NCBI RefSeq assembly: GCF_038632915.1
Contig: NZ_CP152050.1
Coordinates: forward strand, 1,395,001-1,459,000
Length of the DNA: 64,000 nucleotides
Source of the DNA: Paenisporosarcina sp. FSL H8-0542
GTDB taxonomy: Bacteria > Bacillota > Bacilli > Bacillales_A > Planococcaceae
Direction: 5' to 3'
The position numbers and the translations under genes are program-made. The stretch's first letter is position 1. Each line of letters begins with the position of its first letter. The notes beneath the pieces are model-generated. The model did not search any database. It was not told the DNA's origin and saw only the letters and a list, made by a program, of their open reading frames with translations. This document shows positions 8,624-15,965 of this stretch, piece by piece.

Positions 8624-10387
8624 TTAAACAGCGTAAAATTCTACTATTTTAAAATCATATGGCATTAGCTGAATTTGTGGTGATGACTCGCTTGTAACTA
8701 TTTTTTCATCTGTCCATAGATTTTTCAACGAGTTATTTTTTATCTCATATGGAATGTGATAAGTCTGAGTTGAATTTGTAGGGTTAATCAGTACGAAAAC
8801 ATTCCTGTCATCCATATATCTTCGGTAAACGACAAGATTACTTTCAACCCAGTTCATAAACTGGAAATGACCATCATTGGCGAGCAATGGATGTTGTTTT
8901 CGTAACGAAATGCATTTTGTCACATGAGCTAGAAGGTCCGTATTCTGTTTCTCTTCAACCCATTCCATGCAAGCTCTACAGCCAGGGTCTTTTCCACCCG
9001 TCATGCCAATCTCGTCCCCATAGTACATACAAGGTGACCCCATGAATGTATACATCAGTAAATAAATCAGTTTGACGCGTTTTACATCGTCCTGACACTC
9101 CGTAAGTATTCTCGATGTGTCGTGGCTGCCCACCAAATTGAACGTGACGTTCATCACATTAGTTGGATAGCTTTGTAGAACAGTAGTCATTGAGTCCATA
9201 AACTCAGTAGCAGATATGGTCTGACTGGCCAGTAGTTGCAATACATTAGTAGCGAACGGATAGTTCATTACGGCATCGAATTGATCACCGTTGAGCCAAG
9301 GCATGGCATCATGCCATACTTCCCCAAGAATATAGACATCAGGTTTTTCGTTACGGACGACATTTCGGAAATCACGCCAAAATTGGTGATCCACTTCGTT
9401 GGCAACGTCCAGGCGCCAGCCGTCAATATCAAACTCTTTTATCCAGTAAGCAGCAACATCCAGCAAATATTTTTTTACTTTAGGGTTCTGTGTATTCAAT
9501 TTGGGCATTTGGGAAACAAATGCAAATGCTTCGTAATTTGGACGATCTCCTTCCTGCAAGGGAAGACTGTGCGGATAGAACCAGTTTACGTATTCTGAAC
9601 CCCTTCCTTTTTCTAATACGTCCTGGAAGGGAGGGAAGTAGTAACCACAATGATTGAAAACAGCATCCAACATCACTTTGATTCCACGGGCATGACATGC
9701 CTCGACCAAGTTTCTGAAATCTTCTTTCGTTCCGAATTGAGGATCAATCGAAAAATAATCAATGGTGTCATATTTATGGTTGGATGGTGCAGTGAAAATT
9801 GGTGTAAAATAAATGCCGTTTATGCCGAGTTTTTCTAAGTAATCAAGTTGTTGCTCGACACCATGCAGATCGCCACCAAAGAAATTGTTGGTTGATGGTT
9901 CAGTTTCTCCCCATTGTTGAACGTCTTTCGGATTGTTTAATTTGTTTCCGTTGAAGAAACGGTCTGGAAAAATTTGATACCATACCGTATTTTTCACCCA
10001 TTCCGGAGAATCAAACAGCTCTGACTTATGGAGGTAGGGGAAGCAGAAATAATAGCCACAATCATATATGATTTCTTCATGAAATCCTTTTTCCGATAAA
10101 ACAACGGTTTCTTCGTTCGAGTGCAGTTCAAATCCGTACCGAATTCTACGGTGAGGGGGACTGATATTTACTTCCCAGTAATCGAACAATGCATCAGTTG
10201 CGCATATGAATACATCTGCTCGTTGAAAAATCCATTTGTCATTTTCCCAAATATATGGATCGCCATAAATAAGGTCGATCCGTTTAACATCCGCTTTTTT
10301 TGTGCGAATCCTTATGCAAAGAGTGTCCTCGTCAAGAATAAAGGAGTAATTATTCCCTGGTCGGTGAAAAATTGCCGAACGTTCCAT
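8624..10387 (-). CDS. GH13 maltogenic amylase / neopullulanase / cyclomaltodextrinase-type glycosidase
   Basis: A 587-residue protein with no signal peptide, so cytoplasmic. The first ~120 residues resemble the CBM34 domain of GH13 subfamily 20 enzymes. The catalytic (beta/alpha)8 barrel follows with all four conserved regions: DAVFNH near 242, GWRLDVANEVDH (nucleophile Asp near 326), ILGEVWHD (acid/base Glu near 355) and LVGSHDT (Asp near 422). Such enzymes cut maltodextrins or cyclodextrins taken up by the cell. The start has AAGGTGG upstream on the minus strand. It is transcribed away from the maltodextrin importer and its regulator, which fixes the pathway. The exact substrate preference cannot be read from sequence. 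Confidence 0.9.
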   Translation of the reverse strand: MERSAIFHRPGNNYSFILDEDTLCIRIRTKKADVKRIDLIYGDPYIWENDKWIFQRADVFICATDALFDYWEVNISPPHRRIRYGFELHSNEETVVLSEKGFHEEIIYDCGYYFCFPYLHKSELFDSPEWVKNTVWYQIFPDRFFNGNKLNNPKDVQQWGETEPSTNNFFGGDLHGVEQQLDYLEKLGINGIYFTPIFTAPSNHKYDTIDYFSIDPQFGTKEDFRNLVEACHARGIKVMLDAVFNHCGYYFPPFQDVLEKGRGSEYVNWFYPHSLPLQEGDRPNYEAFAFVSQMPKLNTQNPKVKKYLLDVAAYWIKEFDIDGWRLDVANEVDHQFWRDFRNVVRNEKPDVYILGEVWHDAMPWLNGDQFDAVMNYPFATNVLQLLASQTISATEFMDSMTTVLQSYPTNVMNVTFNLVGSHDTSRILTECQDDVKRVKLIYLLMYTFMGSPCMYYGDEIGMTGGKDPGCRACMEWVEEKQNTDLLAHVTKCISLRKQHPLLANDGHFQFMNWVESNLVVYRRYMDDRNVFVLINPTNSTQTYHIPYEIKNNSLKNLWTDEKIVTSESSPQIQLMPYDFKIVEFYAV

Positions 10388-10424
10388 TCCAACACCACCT
10401 TATGTTTATTTTATATGCTCTGAT

Positions 10425-10500
10425 AAACGATGTTGCTGAAAGAAAGGGAATCTTTATCCCTTTAATTCAAAATCAACACAAAAAGTTAACAGAGCCAATT
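10425..10500. repeat. About 75-bp direct repeat, copy 2 (5' side of amylase gene)
   Basis: AAACGATGTTGCTGAA, AAGGGAATC, AAATCAACA and GTTAACAGAGC are conserved in order with copy 1 at 8549-8622. Relative to the amylase it lies in the promoter/leader region, so the same sequence occurs both upstream and immediately downstream of that gene. Confidence 0.65.
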
Positions 10501-10602
10501 TAAAAACTTCGTCTCAGATTAACAAAACAATTCAATCAATTCAATCCCTATTAACTTTATTGTTCTGAAAATGAGACATCCAGTCAACTAAAAAATTTCC
10601 TT

Positions 10603-10613
10603 TAACGATTGTT
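10603..10613. promoter_or_regulatory. Candidate maltodextrin-regulator site (motif AACAATCRTTA, inverse copy)
   Basis: TAACGATTGTT is the reverse complement of AACAATCGTTA, and with one more base on the left and two on the right it forms the near palindrome TTAACGATTGTTAA (10602-10615). Further copies lie at 10638-10648, 10714-10724 and 14810-14820, all upstream of the importer or its LacI-type regulator. Confidence 0.4.
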
Positions 10614-10624
10614 AAAAATAGTTA

Positions 10625-10652
10625 TTGTAAAATTAGAAACAATCATTATAAT
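10625..10652 (+). promoter_or_regulatory. Putative promoter of the maltodextrin importer operon
   Basis: TTGTAA at 10625-10630 and a perfect TATAAT at 10647-10652 are spaced 16 bp. The -10 region overlaps the AACAATCATTA motif (10638-10648), and a cre-like site begins about 15 bp downstream, a layout that suits repression. Confidence 0.5.
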
Positions 10653-10666
10653 TAAAACTATATTTG

Positions 10667-10680
10667 TGCAATCGCTTTCA
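10667..10680. promoter_or_regulatory. CcpA cre-like site 1
   Basis: TGCAATCGCTTTCA matches the catabolite-responsive element consensus TGWAANCGNTNWCA at all but the third position. It sits just past the predicted transcription start of the importer operon. Confidence 0.55.
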
Positions 10681-10740
10681 CAAGTTTAAAAGATTCGGAA
10701 AAGGTCTTTTGAAAACAATCATTATTTTTTTAAAAAGAGA

Positions 10741-10754
10741 TGATAGCGTTTTCA
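10741..10754. promoter_or_regulatory. CcpA cre-like site 2
   Basis: TGATAGCGTTTTCA matches the cre consensus at all but one fixed position. A LacI-family half-site pair, TGCAAACGGTTGTA, follows at 10777-10790, so the leader holds at least three candidate repressor sites. Confidence 0.55.
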
Positions 10755-10826
10755 TTTTTGCGAGTTTTTAGATTTGTGCAAACGGTTGTATAGGTGAGTG
10801 TTCAAAAAGATATTAGGAGGGTCATG

Positions 10827-12116
10827 ATGAAGAAAAGTTTATTTTTAATGATGCTTGTTCTTTTATTAGCAATGCTCGGCGCTTGTGCACCTGATCGTGC
10901 AGAAAATCCAGAAACTGACGGTAAAGACTCAGATGGCAAAGACGTGGCTGAAGAGCCTAAACCAGAGAAACTTGTAATCTGGGAAGATGTTGACAAGTCA
11001 AAAGACTGGTTACCAGCTGCTATCGAATCTTTCGAAAAAGAGTATGGTATCAAAGTTGAATTTAAAGAGTTGAATATGGCTGATAAAATCCGTGATCAAT
11101 TACGTCTAGATGGTCCAACAGGAAATGCTCCAGACGTTGTAACTCTTCCTCATGACCAAATCGGCCAAGTTGTAACTGAAGGACTTATTCAAGAAATTAA
11201 AGTTGAAGATTCAGTATTAAAAACATATAGCGAATCTTCAATTACTGCTCAAATGTATGATGGAAAACTTTTCGGTCTTCCTAAAGCAACAGAAACACCA
11301 GTATTTATTTATAACAAGGCATTAATGGAAAAAGCTCCTGAAACAATGGATGAGCTTTATACATTCTCTAAAGATTTCACAAAAGGTGAAAACTACGGAT
11401 TCCTTGCACTTTGGGATAACTTCTACTTTGCACACGGTGCGATTGCAGGTATGGGTGGATATGTGTTCAACGAAGGCGAAGAAGGTCTTGACCGTAAAGA
11501 TATTGGCTTGAACAATGAAGGCGCTGTAGAAGGTGCTGCATACATTCAAAAATGGTACACAGAAGGATTATTCCCTAAAGGTATCATCGGTGAAACTGGC
11601 GGCGCTGCAATGGACGGCCTATTTAACGAAGGTAAAGTTGCTGCAGTTATGAACGGACCTTGGGCATTCCAAGGAATGAGAGATGCAGGAGTTGACATCG
11701 GAATTGCTCCAATGCCAACACTTCCTAACGGAGAGCATGTTAAAACATTCATGGGTGTTAAAGGATGGCACGTAACGAAGTTCACGAAAAATCCTTACTG
11801 GGCAACAAAACTTATCGAACACTTGTCTAATGATGAAAACTCGAAAGCTCGTTTTGAAGCAGTTTCAGAAATTCCTGCTAACGTAGCATTAGTTGAAGAT
11901 CCAATTATTGCTGACAATGAAGGCGCTAAAGCAGTAGCTGTTCAATCTCAATACGCAGTGCCAATGCCAAACATTCCAGAAATGGGCGAAGTTTGGGGAC
12001 CAATGGCTTCTGCACTTCAAACTGTGGCTACAGGTAAATCTGAACCACAAGCAGCTTTGGACGAAGCTGTTAAAACTATCAAAACTAACATTGAAACAAA
12101 TCACCCAGCGAAATAA
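10827..12116 (+). CDS. mdxE: Maltodextrin ABC transporter substrate-binding lipoprotein
   Basis: A 429-residue family 1 (MalE-type) solute-binding protein. The N-terminus is a lipoprotein signal: MKKSLFLMMLVLLLAMLGAC with lipobox LGAC, so it is anchored outside the membrane. The body contains VIWEDVDKSKDW, the APDVVTLPHDQIGQ region and FNEGKVAAVMNGPWA, all typical of maltose/maltodextrin binders. ATG 10827 is preferred over ATG 10824 or the distant upstream start because AGGAGGG then has normal spacing. The sequence encodes no transport ATPase nearby; a shared MsmX-type ATPase elsewhere is expected from what is known of B. subtilis. Confidence 0.9.
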   Translation: MKKSLFLMMLVLLLAMLGACAPDRAENPETDGKDSDGKDVAEEPKPEKLVIWEDVDKSKDWLPAAIESFEKEYGIKVEFKELNMADKIRDQLRLDGPTGNAPDVVTLPHDQIGQVVTEGLIQEIKVEDSVLKTYSESSITAQMYDGKLFGLPKATETPVFIYNKALMEKAPETMDELYTFSKDFTKGENYGFLALWDNFYFAHGAIAGMGGYVFNEGEEGLDRKDIGLNNEGAVEGAAYIQKWYTEGLFPKGIIGETGGAAMDGLFNEGKVAAVMNGPWAFQGMRDAGVDIGIAPMPTLPNGEHVKTFMGVKGWHVTKFTKNPYWATKLIEHLSNDENSKARFEAVSEIPANVALVEDPIIADNEGAKAVAVQSQYAVPMPNIPEMGEVWGPMASALQTVATGKSEPQAALDEAVKTIKTNIETNHPAK

Positions 12117-12126
12117 TACTTGCTAA

Positions 12127-12310
12127 GTGTGTCTCCCAAAATCTACTCCGATGCCTGAGAAAGTTAATCGGTTACAACCACCTGCCATAGCTTCTTACCG
12201 TGGATATGGTAGAGATTTGGGTAGCATATCACGCTGGTATCAAAATGCTAGGAAAAGACATGGGCGGTATCCTTCATTCCGGAGGGTATTGCCTATCCTT
12301 TTATTTATCC
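12127..12310 (+). other. Hairpin-rich spacer between binding-protein and permease genes
   Basis: The 306-bp gap between the mdxE stop and the mdxF start holds several potential stems: CCGAT with ATCGG near 12149-12172, TACC with GGTA, AGCAT with ATGCT, and GGCGGTATCC with GGGTATTGCC (about 12264-12296) followed by TATCCTTTT. The last looks like a terminator or a transcript-end stabiliser. Such an element would lower permease expression relative to the binding protein, as the malE-malF repeats do in E. coli. It does not match a riboswitch class I can name. A 74-codon open frame across it lacks a ribosome binding site and is not called. Confidence 0.45.
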
Positions 12311-12316
12311 TATTAA

Positions 12317-12345
12317 TTACAGTTTTTCGAATAGCATACTATAAG
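12317..12345 (+). promoter_or_regulatory. Possible internal promoter before mdxF
   Basis: TTACAG (12317-12322) and TATAAG (12340-12345) with a 17-bp spacer, placed after the hairpin at about 12264-12296 and about 78 bp before the chosen mdxF start. Pattern match only. Confidence 0.35.
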
Positions 12346-12422
12346 TATTGAAAACTACAATTACCGATTGTGATACATACTCAACACTTTCTTCTATGCT
12401 GAAAAAGGAGGCCAAAGCCCGA

Positions 12423-13709
12423 ATGGAAGGTTTAACAACTGCTACTCATCATCGAAGAAATGCCACATTGCTCTCCATCATTCCTGGATTCGGACAGTTT
12501 TACAATAAGCAATTTATTAAAGGAATGATCTTTTTAATTTTAGCGGCATCGTTTGCCATCGTTTTTTCTGAGTTTTTAGGAGTAGGTTATTGGGGCATTG
12601 TCACTTTAGGGGAAATTGCTGGATTAGATAATTCAGTATTCCTGTTAATCGATGGCATCATTGCTTTAATTATCACCATCATGGGTCTATGTGTATATGC
12701 GTTTAATTTATATGACGCTTACCATAACGGAAAGAAACGTGATCTAGGTGAATCGGTAAACTCGGTAAGACAGCAATACCATAACTTAATAAATAATGGA
12801 TTTCCCTACTTAATGATCTCACCAGGATTCTTCCTCTTGATTTTTGTTGTTATTTTCCCAATATTATTTGTCATACTTTTGGCATTTACCAATTACGATT
12901 TGTACCATTCACCACCAGGAAATTTAGTGGACTGGGTTGGATTCCAAAACTTTATTGATATTTATAAACTGGACATTTGGAGAAAAACATTCTTTGCTGT
13001 ACTTGCTTGGACCATTGTATGGACTTTCGTTGCTACAACTTTCCAAGTAGCTTTAGGGATCTTCCTAGCGATTCTTGTTAATCAAAAGGATTTGAAAGGA
13101 AAAGCAATCATTCGTACAATCATGATTTTACCGTGGGCTGTTCCATCGTTCATCACAATATTGATTTTCTCGGGTATGTTCAACGAAACTTTCGGTGTCA
13201 TCAATAAATCCATCCTTCCCTTAATTGGGCTGGAAGCTGGGTTGCCTTGGATGACGAATGAAATGTGGACGAGATTTGCGTTAATTATGATTCAGACATG
13301 GTTAGGATTCCCGTTCATTTTTGCGATGACAACAGGGGTTCTTCAATCCATTCCTGATGAATTGTATGAAGCAGCAAATGTGGACGGCGCATCCATCATG
13401 CAAAAGTTCTTCTCGATTACGTTGCCGTTAGTGTTGTATGCGACGGCGCCAATTATCATTACTCAATATACATTCAATTTTAATAACTTTAACGTTATTT
13501 TCCTGTTCAACGGGGGAGGTCCTGCGATTCCGAGCCAAAATGCCGGGGGTACCGATATCCTCATATCCTGGATCTATCGTTTGACCATGACCAGTGCACA
13601 ATACGGAAAAGCGGCTGCTGTCACCATGATTCTTTCAATCATTGTCATCTCCGTAGCGTTGTGGCAATTTAAACGCACGAAATCTTTCCAAGAGGAGGAT
13701 ATGATGTAA
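12423..13709 (+). CDS. mdxF: Maltodextrin ABC transporter permease, MalF type
   Basis: A 428-residue integral membrane protein. Short N-terminal helices (LLSIIPGFGQFYNKQ leads into the first membrane pair) precede a cytoplasmic loop and the six-helix permease core. The EAA loop that docks the ATPase is visible as YEAANVDGA near residue 315. The ATG at 12423 has AAGGAGG 11 bases upstream; longer versions from TTG 12348 or ATG 12396 remain open and lack a better site. It pairs with the next gene to form the channel for maltodextrins delivered by the lipoprotein. Confidence 0.9.
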   Translation: MEGLTTATHHRRNATLLSIIPGFGQFYNKQFIKGMIFLILAASFAIVFSEFLGVGYWGIVTLGEIAGLDNSVFLLIDGIIALIITIMGLCVYAFNLYDAYHNGKKRDLGESVNSVRQQYHNLINNGFPYLMISPGFFLLIFVVIFPILFVILLAFTNYDLYHSPPGNLVDWVGFQNFIDIYKLDIWRKTFFAVLAWTIVWTFVATTFQVALGIFLAILVNQKDLKGKAIIRTIMILPWAVPSFITILIFSGMFNETFGVINKSILPLIGLEAGLPWMTNEMWTRFALIMIQTWLGFPFIFAMTTGVLQSIPDELYEAANVDGASIMQKFFSITLPLVLYATAPIIITQYTFNFNNFNVIFLFNGGGPAIPSQNAGGTDILISWIYRLTMTSAQYGKAAAVTMILSIIVISVALWQFKRTKSFQEEDMM

Positions 13710-13710
13710 C

Positions 13711-14553
13711 ATGAGTAATAAAAAAAGCAGAATCATCCGCCTCACGTTATCTTATTTAGCTATTTTAGCGATGGTTGCCGTTGTTGTGTATCCATTGCTA
13801 TGGGTTATTGGATCTTCATTTAATCCAGGTCAAAGTTTATCAGGATCAAAAATGTTTCCCGATAATCCAACATTCAAACATTATGATTTCTTGTTTGATA
13901 CAGAGAAATCCAATTACCTTCTTTGGTATTGGAATTCCATGAAAATAAGTGTCATTACGATGGTTTTAACGGTTATCTCTGTGTCATTTACAGCTTATGC
14001 CTTTTCACGATACCGTTTCTATGGAAGAAAGAACGGCTTGCTGACATTTTTAATCCTGCAAATGATTCCAAACTTTGCAGCATTAATCGCAATTTTCGTA
14101 TTAGCCATCCGTACAGGTTTGATTGATACTCATTTTGGATTAATTCTTGTGTATGTAGGTGGACAAATACCGATGAATACGTATCTGATGAAAGGTTATT
14201 TGGACACCATTCCTAGAGAACTGGATGAATCTGCAAAAATGGATGGTGCCGGTCATATGCGCATCTTCTTCCAAATTGTTATGCCTTTGGCTAAACCAAT
14301 CATTGCAGTTGTTGCATTGTTCTCGTTCATTGCACCTTTGGGTGATTTCATCCTCGCACGGATTTTACTACGCGATGATCAGAAATTTACACTTGCAGTA
14401 GGGCTATACGAAATGGTGGCCAAGCAGTTTGGTAATGAATTCACAAAGTTCGCAGCAGGTGCAGTATTAGTTGCAATTCCTATCGCGATTCTGTTCTTGA
14501 TGTTCCAAAAATATTTCGTATCTGGTCTAACAGCAGGCGGGACAAAAGGTTAA
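13711..14553 (+). CDS. mdxG: Maltodextrin ABC transporter permease, MalG type
   Basis: A protein of 280 residues, the standard MalG length, with six membrane segments and the EAA-type loop DESAKMDGA near residue 173. The first helix begins near residue 10 (LSYLAILAMVAVVVYPLLW). The start codon follows the mdxF stop by one base, with AGGAGGATATG as ribosome binding site inside mdxF, so expression is coupled. No malK-like ATPase follows; the next 320 bp hold tandem repeats and then the regulator gene. Confidence 0.92.
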   Translation: MSNKKSRIIRLTLSYLAILAMVAVVVYPLLWVIGSSFNPGQSLSGSKMFPDNPTFKHYDFLFDTEKSNYLLWYWNSMKISVITMVLTVISVSFTAYAFSRYRFYGRKNGLLTFLILQMIPNFAALIAIFVLAIRTGLIDTHFGLILVYVGGQIPMNTYLMKGYLDTIPRELDESAKMDGAGHMRIFFQIVMPLAKPIIAVVALFSFIAPLGDFILARILLRDDQKFTLAVGLYEMVAKQFGNEFTKFAAGAVLVAIPIAILFLMFQKYFVSGLTAGGTKG

Positions 14554-14610
14554 TACCCATGTTTAATTTGAATTTTTTATTAAAAGTTATGGAATCCGCG
14601 ACAAAAAAAC

Positions 14611-14724
14611 CTGCTTCTGCGGTTACTCGTCGCAAAGGTTTGGACCAACTGCTCCTGCGGTTACTCGTCGCAAAGGTTTGGACCAACTGCTCTTGCGGTT
14701 ACTCGTCGCAAAGATTATGGTCAA
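14611..14724 (+). repeat. Three tandem 38-bp repeats
   Basis: Units run 14611-14648, 14649-14686 and 14687-14724, each with the core GCGGTTACTCGTCGCAAAG. Units 1 and 2 differ at a single base; unit 3 diverges at its end into the TGGTCAAACTAC tail seen in repeats A and B. The array fills most of the gap between mdxG and the regulator. No separate T-tailed terminator for the importer operon was recognised, so the array's own weak hairpins may serve that role. Confidence 0.8.
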
Positions 14725-14809
14725 ACTACATTTTTGGATTTTGGTTCTTTATGAGACGAAATCAAAAAATAACCACTTGAATATTAATTATTTTGTAAAT
14801 TAATTCGTC

Positions 14810-14820
14810 AACAATCGTTA
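14810..14820. promoter_or_regulatory. Candidate regulator-binding motif overlapping the malR -10 region
   Basis: AACAATCGTTA runs into TATAAT (14819-14824), exactly as AACAATCATTA runs into TATAAT upstream of the importer. The shared arrangement suggests the LacI-type protein controls both its own gene and the importer. Confidence 0.4.
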
Positions 14821-14875
14821 TAATAGATTTATATGAATTATGGTTATGAAGTTCTTAAAGAGAGGATGAGGAGCT

Positions 14876-15910
14876 TTGGCCATCACAATCAAAGACGTTG
14901 CCAAACTATCAAATGTGGCACCTTCAACCGTGTCGAGGGTCATTGCGAATAACCCTCGAATCAGTGAAAAAACTAAAATTAAAGTAAGAGCTGCTATGGA
15001 TGAGCTAGGCTATCATCCGAATTTTATCGCTCGCAGTTTAGCTAATCAGTCAACAAGAGTCCTTGGATTGGTTTTGCCAAACTCAACAGATGTATTCTTC
15101 CAGAATCCATTTTTCCCGACAGTATTGAGAGGGTTAAGTGACGGAGCAAATGAACGACATTATGCCTTGCAGATCAATACGGGAAATACAGATGAAGAGA
15201 TTTTTGACGGGGTTGTACAAATGGTGCAGGGTGGCCGTGTTGACGGAGTCATCCTTTTATATTCCCGGATTGAAGACAAGGTCTTGAATTATTTGAGAGA
15301 AAGAAATTTTCCTTTTGTCGTAATAGGAAAACCGTTTAAAGATGTGGAGCAAATTACATATGTAGATAACGATAACTATAAAGCGACAAAAGAAGCGACG
15401 AGTTACTTGCTGAGCCTGGGTCATAAACAAATAGGTTTTATTGGTGGAGATCTGAACTTCGTGGTGACGGTCGAGCGGTTACTTGGTTTTGAAAAAGCTC
15501 TAGGTGAAGCTGGTCTTCAAAGCAACGACGATTATATTATACACAGTCAGTTTTTACGTGAAGGTGGGCAAGAGGCTATTGGGAAGCTCATCAATCTGGA
15601 AGAACCTCCTACCGCTTTGGTGGTGGCTGATGATTTAATTGCACTTGGCGTTTTGAATACATTGTTGGAAATGAATATTTCCGTCCCTGAAGACATGTCG
15701 ATCATCAGCTTCAATAATGTGCTTTTTACTGAACTGTCCCATCCACCTTTAACCTCAGTTGATATCAATATTTTCGAAATCGGCTATCAGGCGGCAAAAA
15801 GTATGATTCAACTATTGGAAAATCCAAATGAACCAGTTAAGAGGATCATAGTGGACCATGAAATCATTAAACGTTGCTCATGTTCTGAAAGCACAAAAAA
15901 ATATCTGTGA
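14876..15910 (+). CDS. malR: LacI-family transcriptional regulator, probable maltodextrin repressor
   Basis: A 344-residue protein with the LacI-type N-terminal DNA-binding domain (TIKDVAKLSNVAPSTVSRV, residues 4-22, followed by a hinge helix around residues 50-60) and a periplasmic-binding-protein-like effector domain (GLVLPNS, GFIGGD, ALVVADDLIALGVL). The start is TTG at 14876, giving MAITIKDVA with GATGAGGAG just upstream; this is the only start that keeps the complete HTH. Location after the importer genes and shared motifs at both promoters point to control of maltodextrin uptake. The inducer (maltose or a maltodextrin) is inferred from context. Confidence 0.88.
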   Translation: MAITIKDVAKLSNVAPSTVSRVIANNPRISEKTKIKVRAAMDELGYHPNFIARSLANQSTRVLGLVLPNSTDVFFQNPFFPTVLRGLSDGANERHYALQINTGNTDEEIFDGVVQMVQGGRVDGVILLYSRIEDKVLNYLRERNFPFVVIGKPFKDVEQITYVDNDNYKATKEATSYLLSLGHKQIGFIGGDLNFVVTVERLLGFEKALGEAGLQSNDDYIIHSQFLREGGQEAIGKLINLEEPPTALVVADDLIALGVLNTLLEMNISVPEDMSIISFNNVLFTELSHPPLTSVDINIFEIGYQAAKSMIQLLENPNEPVKRIIVDHEIIKRCSCSESTKKYL

Positions 15911-15926
15911 TCTTTAAAGAAATGAT

Positions 15927-15965
15927 AAAAAAGCTCGTCCAGAATTTATTGGACGAGCTTTTTTC
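15927..15965. terminator. Bidirectional terminator between malR and the amidase gene
   Basis: AAGCTCGTCC (15931-15940) and GGACGAGCTT (15951-15960) form a perfect 10-bp stem, with A run on the left and T run on the right, serving both convergent genes. Confidence 0.9.

Noticed and set aside
12127-12351. 74-codon open frame between mdxE and mdxF
   Set aside because: No ribosome binding site at its start, sequence dominated by potential RNA stems, and an unremarkable composition. Treated as a non-coding spacer.
14611-14724. Possible CRISPR array
   Set aside because: The three units are directly adjacent without variable spacers and no cas genes are near.
14559-14780. 73-codon open frame after mdxG
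   Set aside because: It is created by the three 38-bp repeats; the protein is a repetition of the repeat unit and has no family resemblance.
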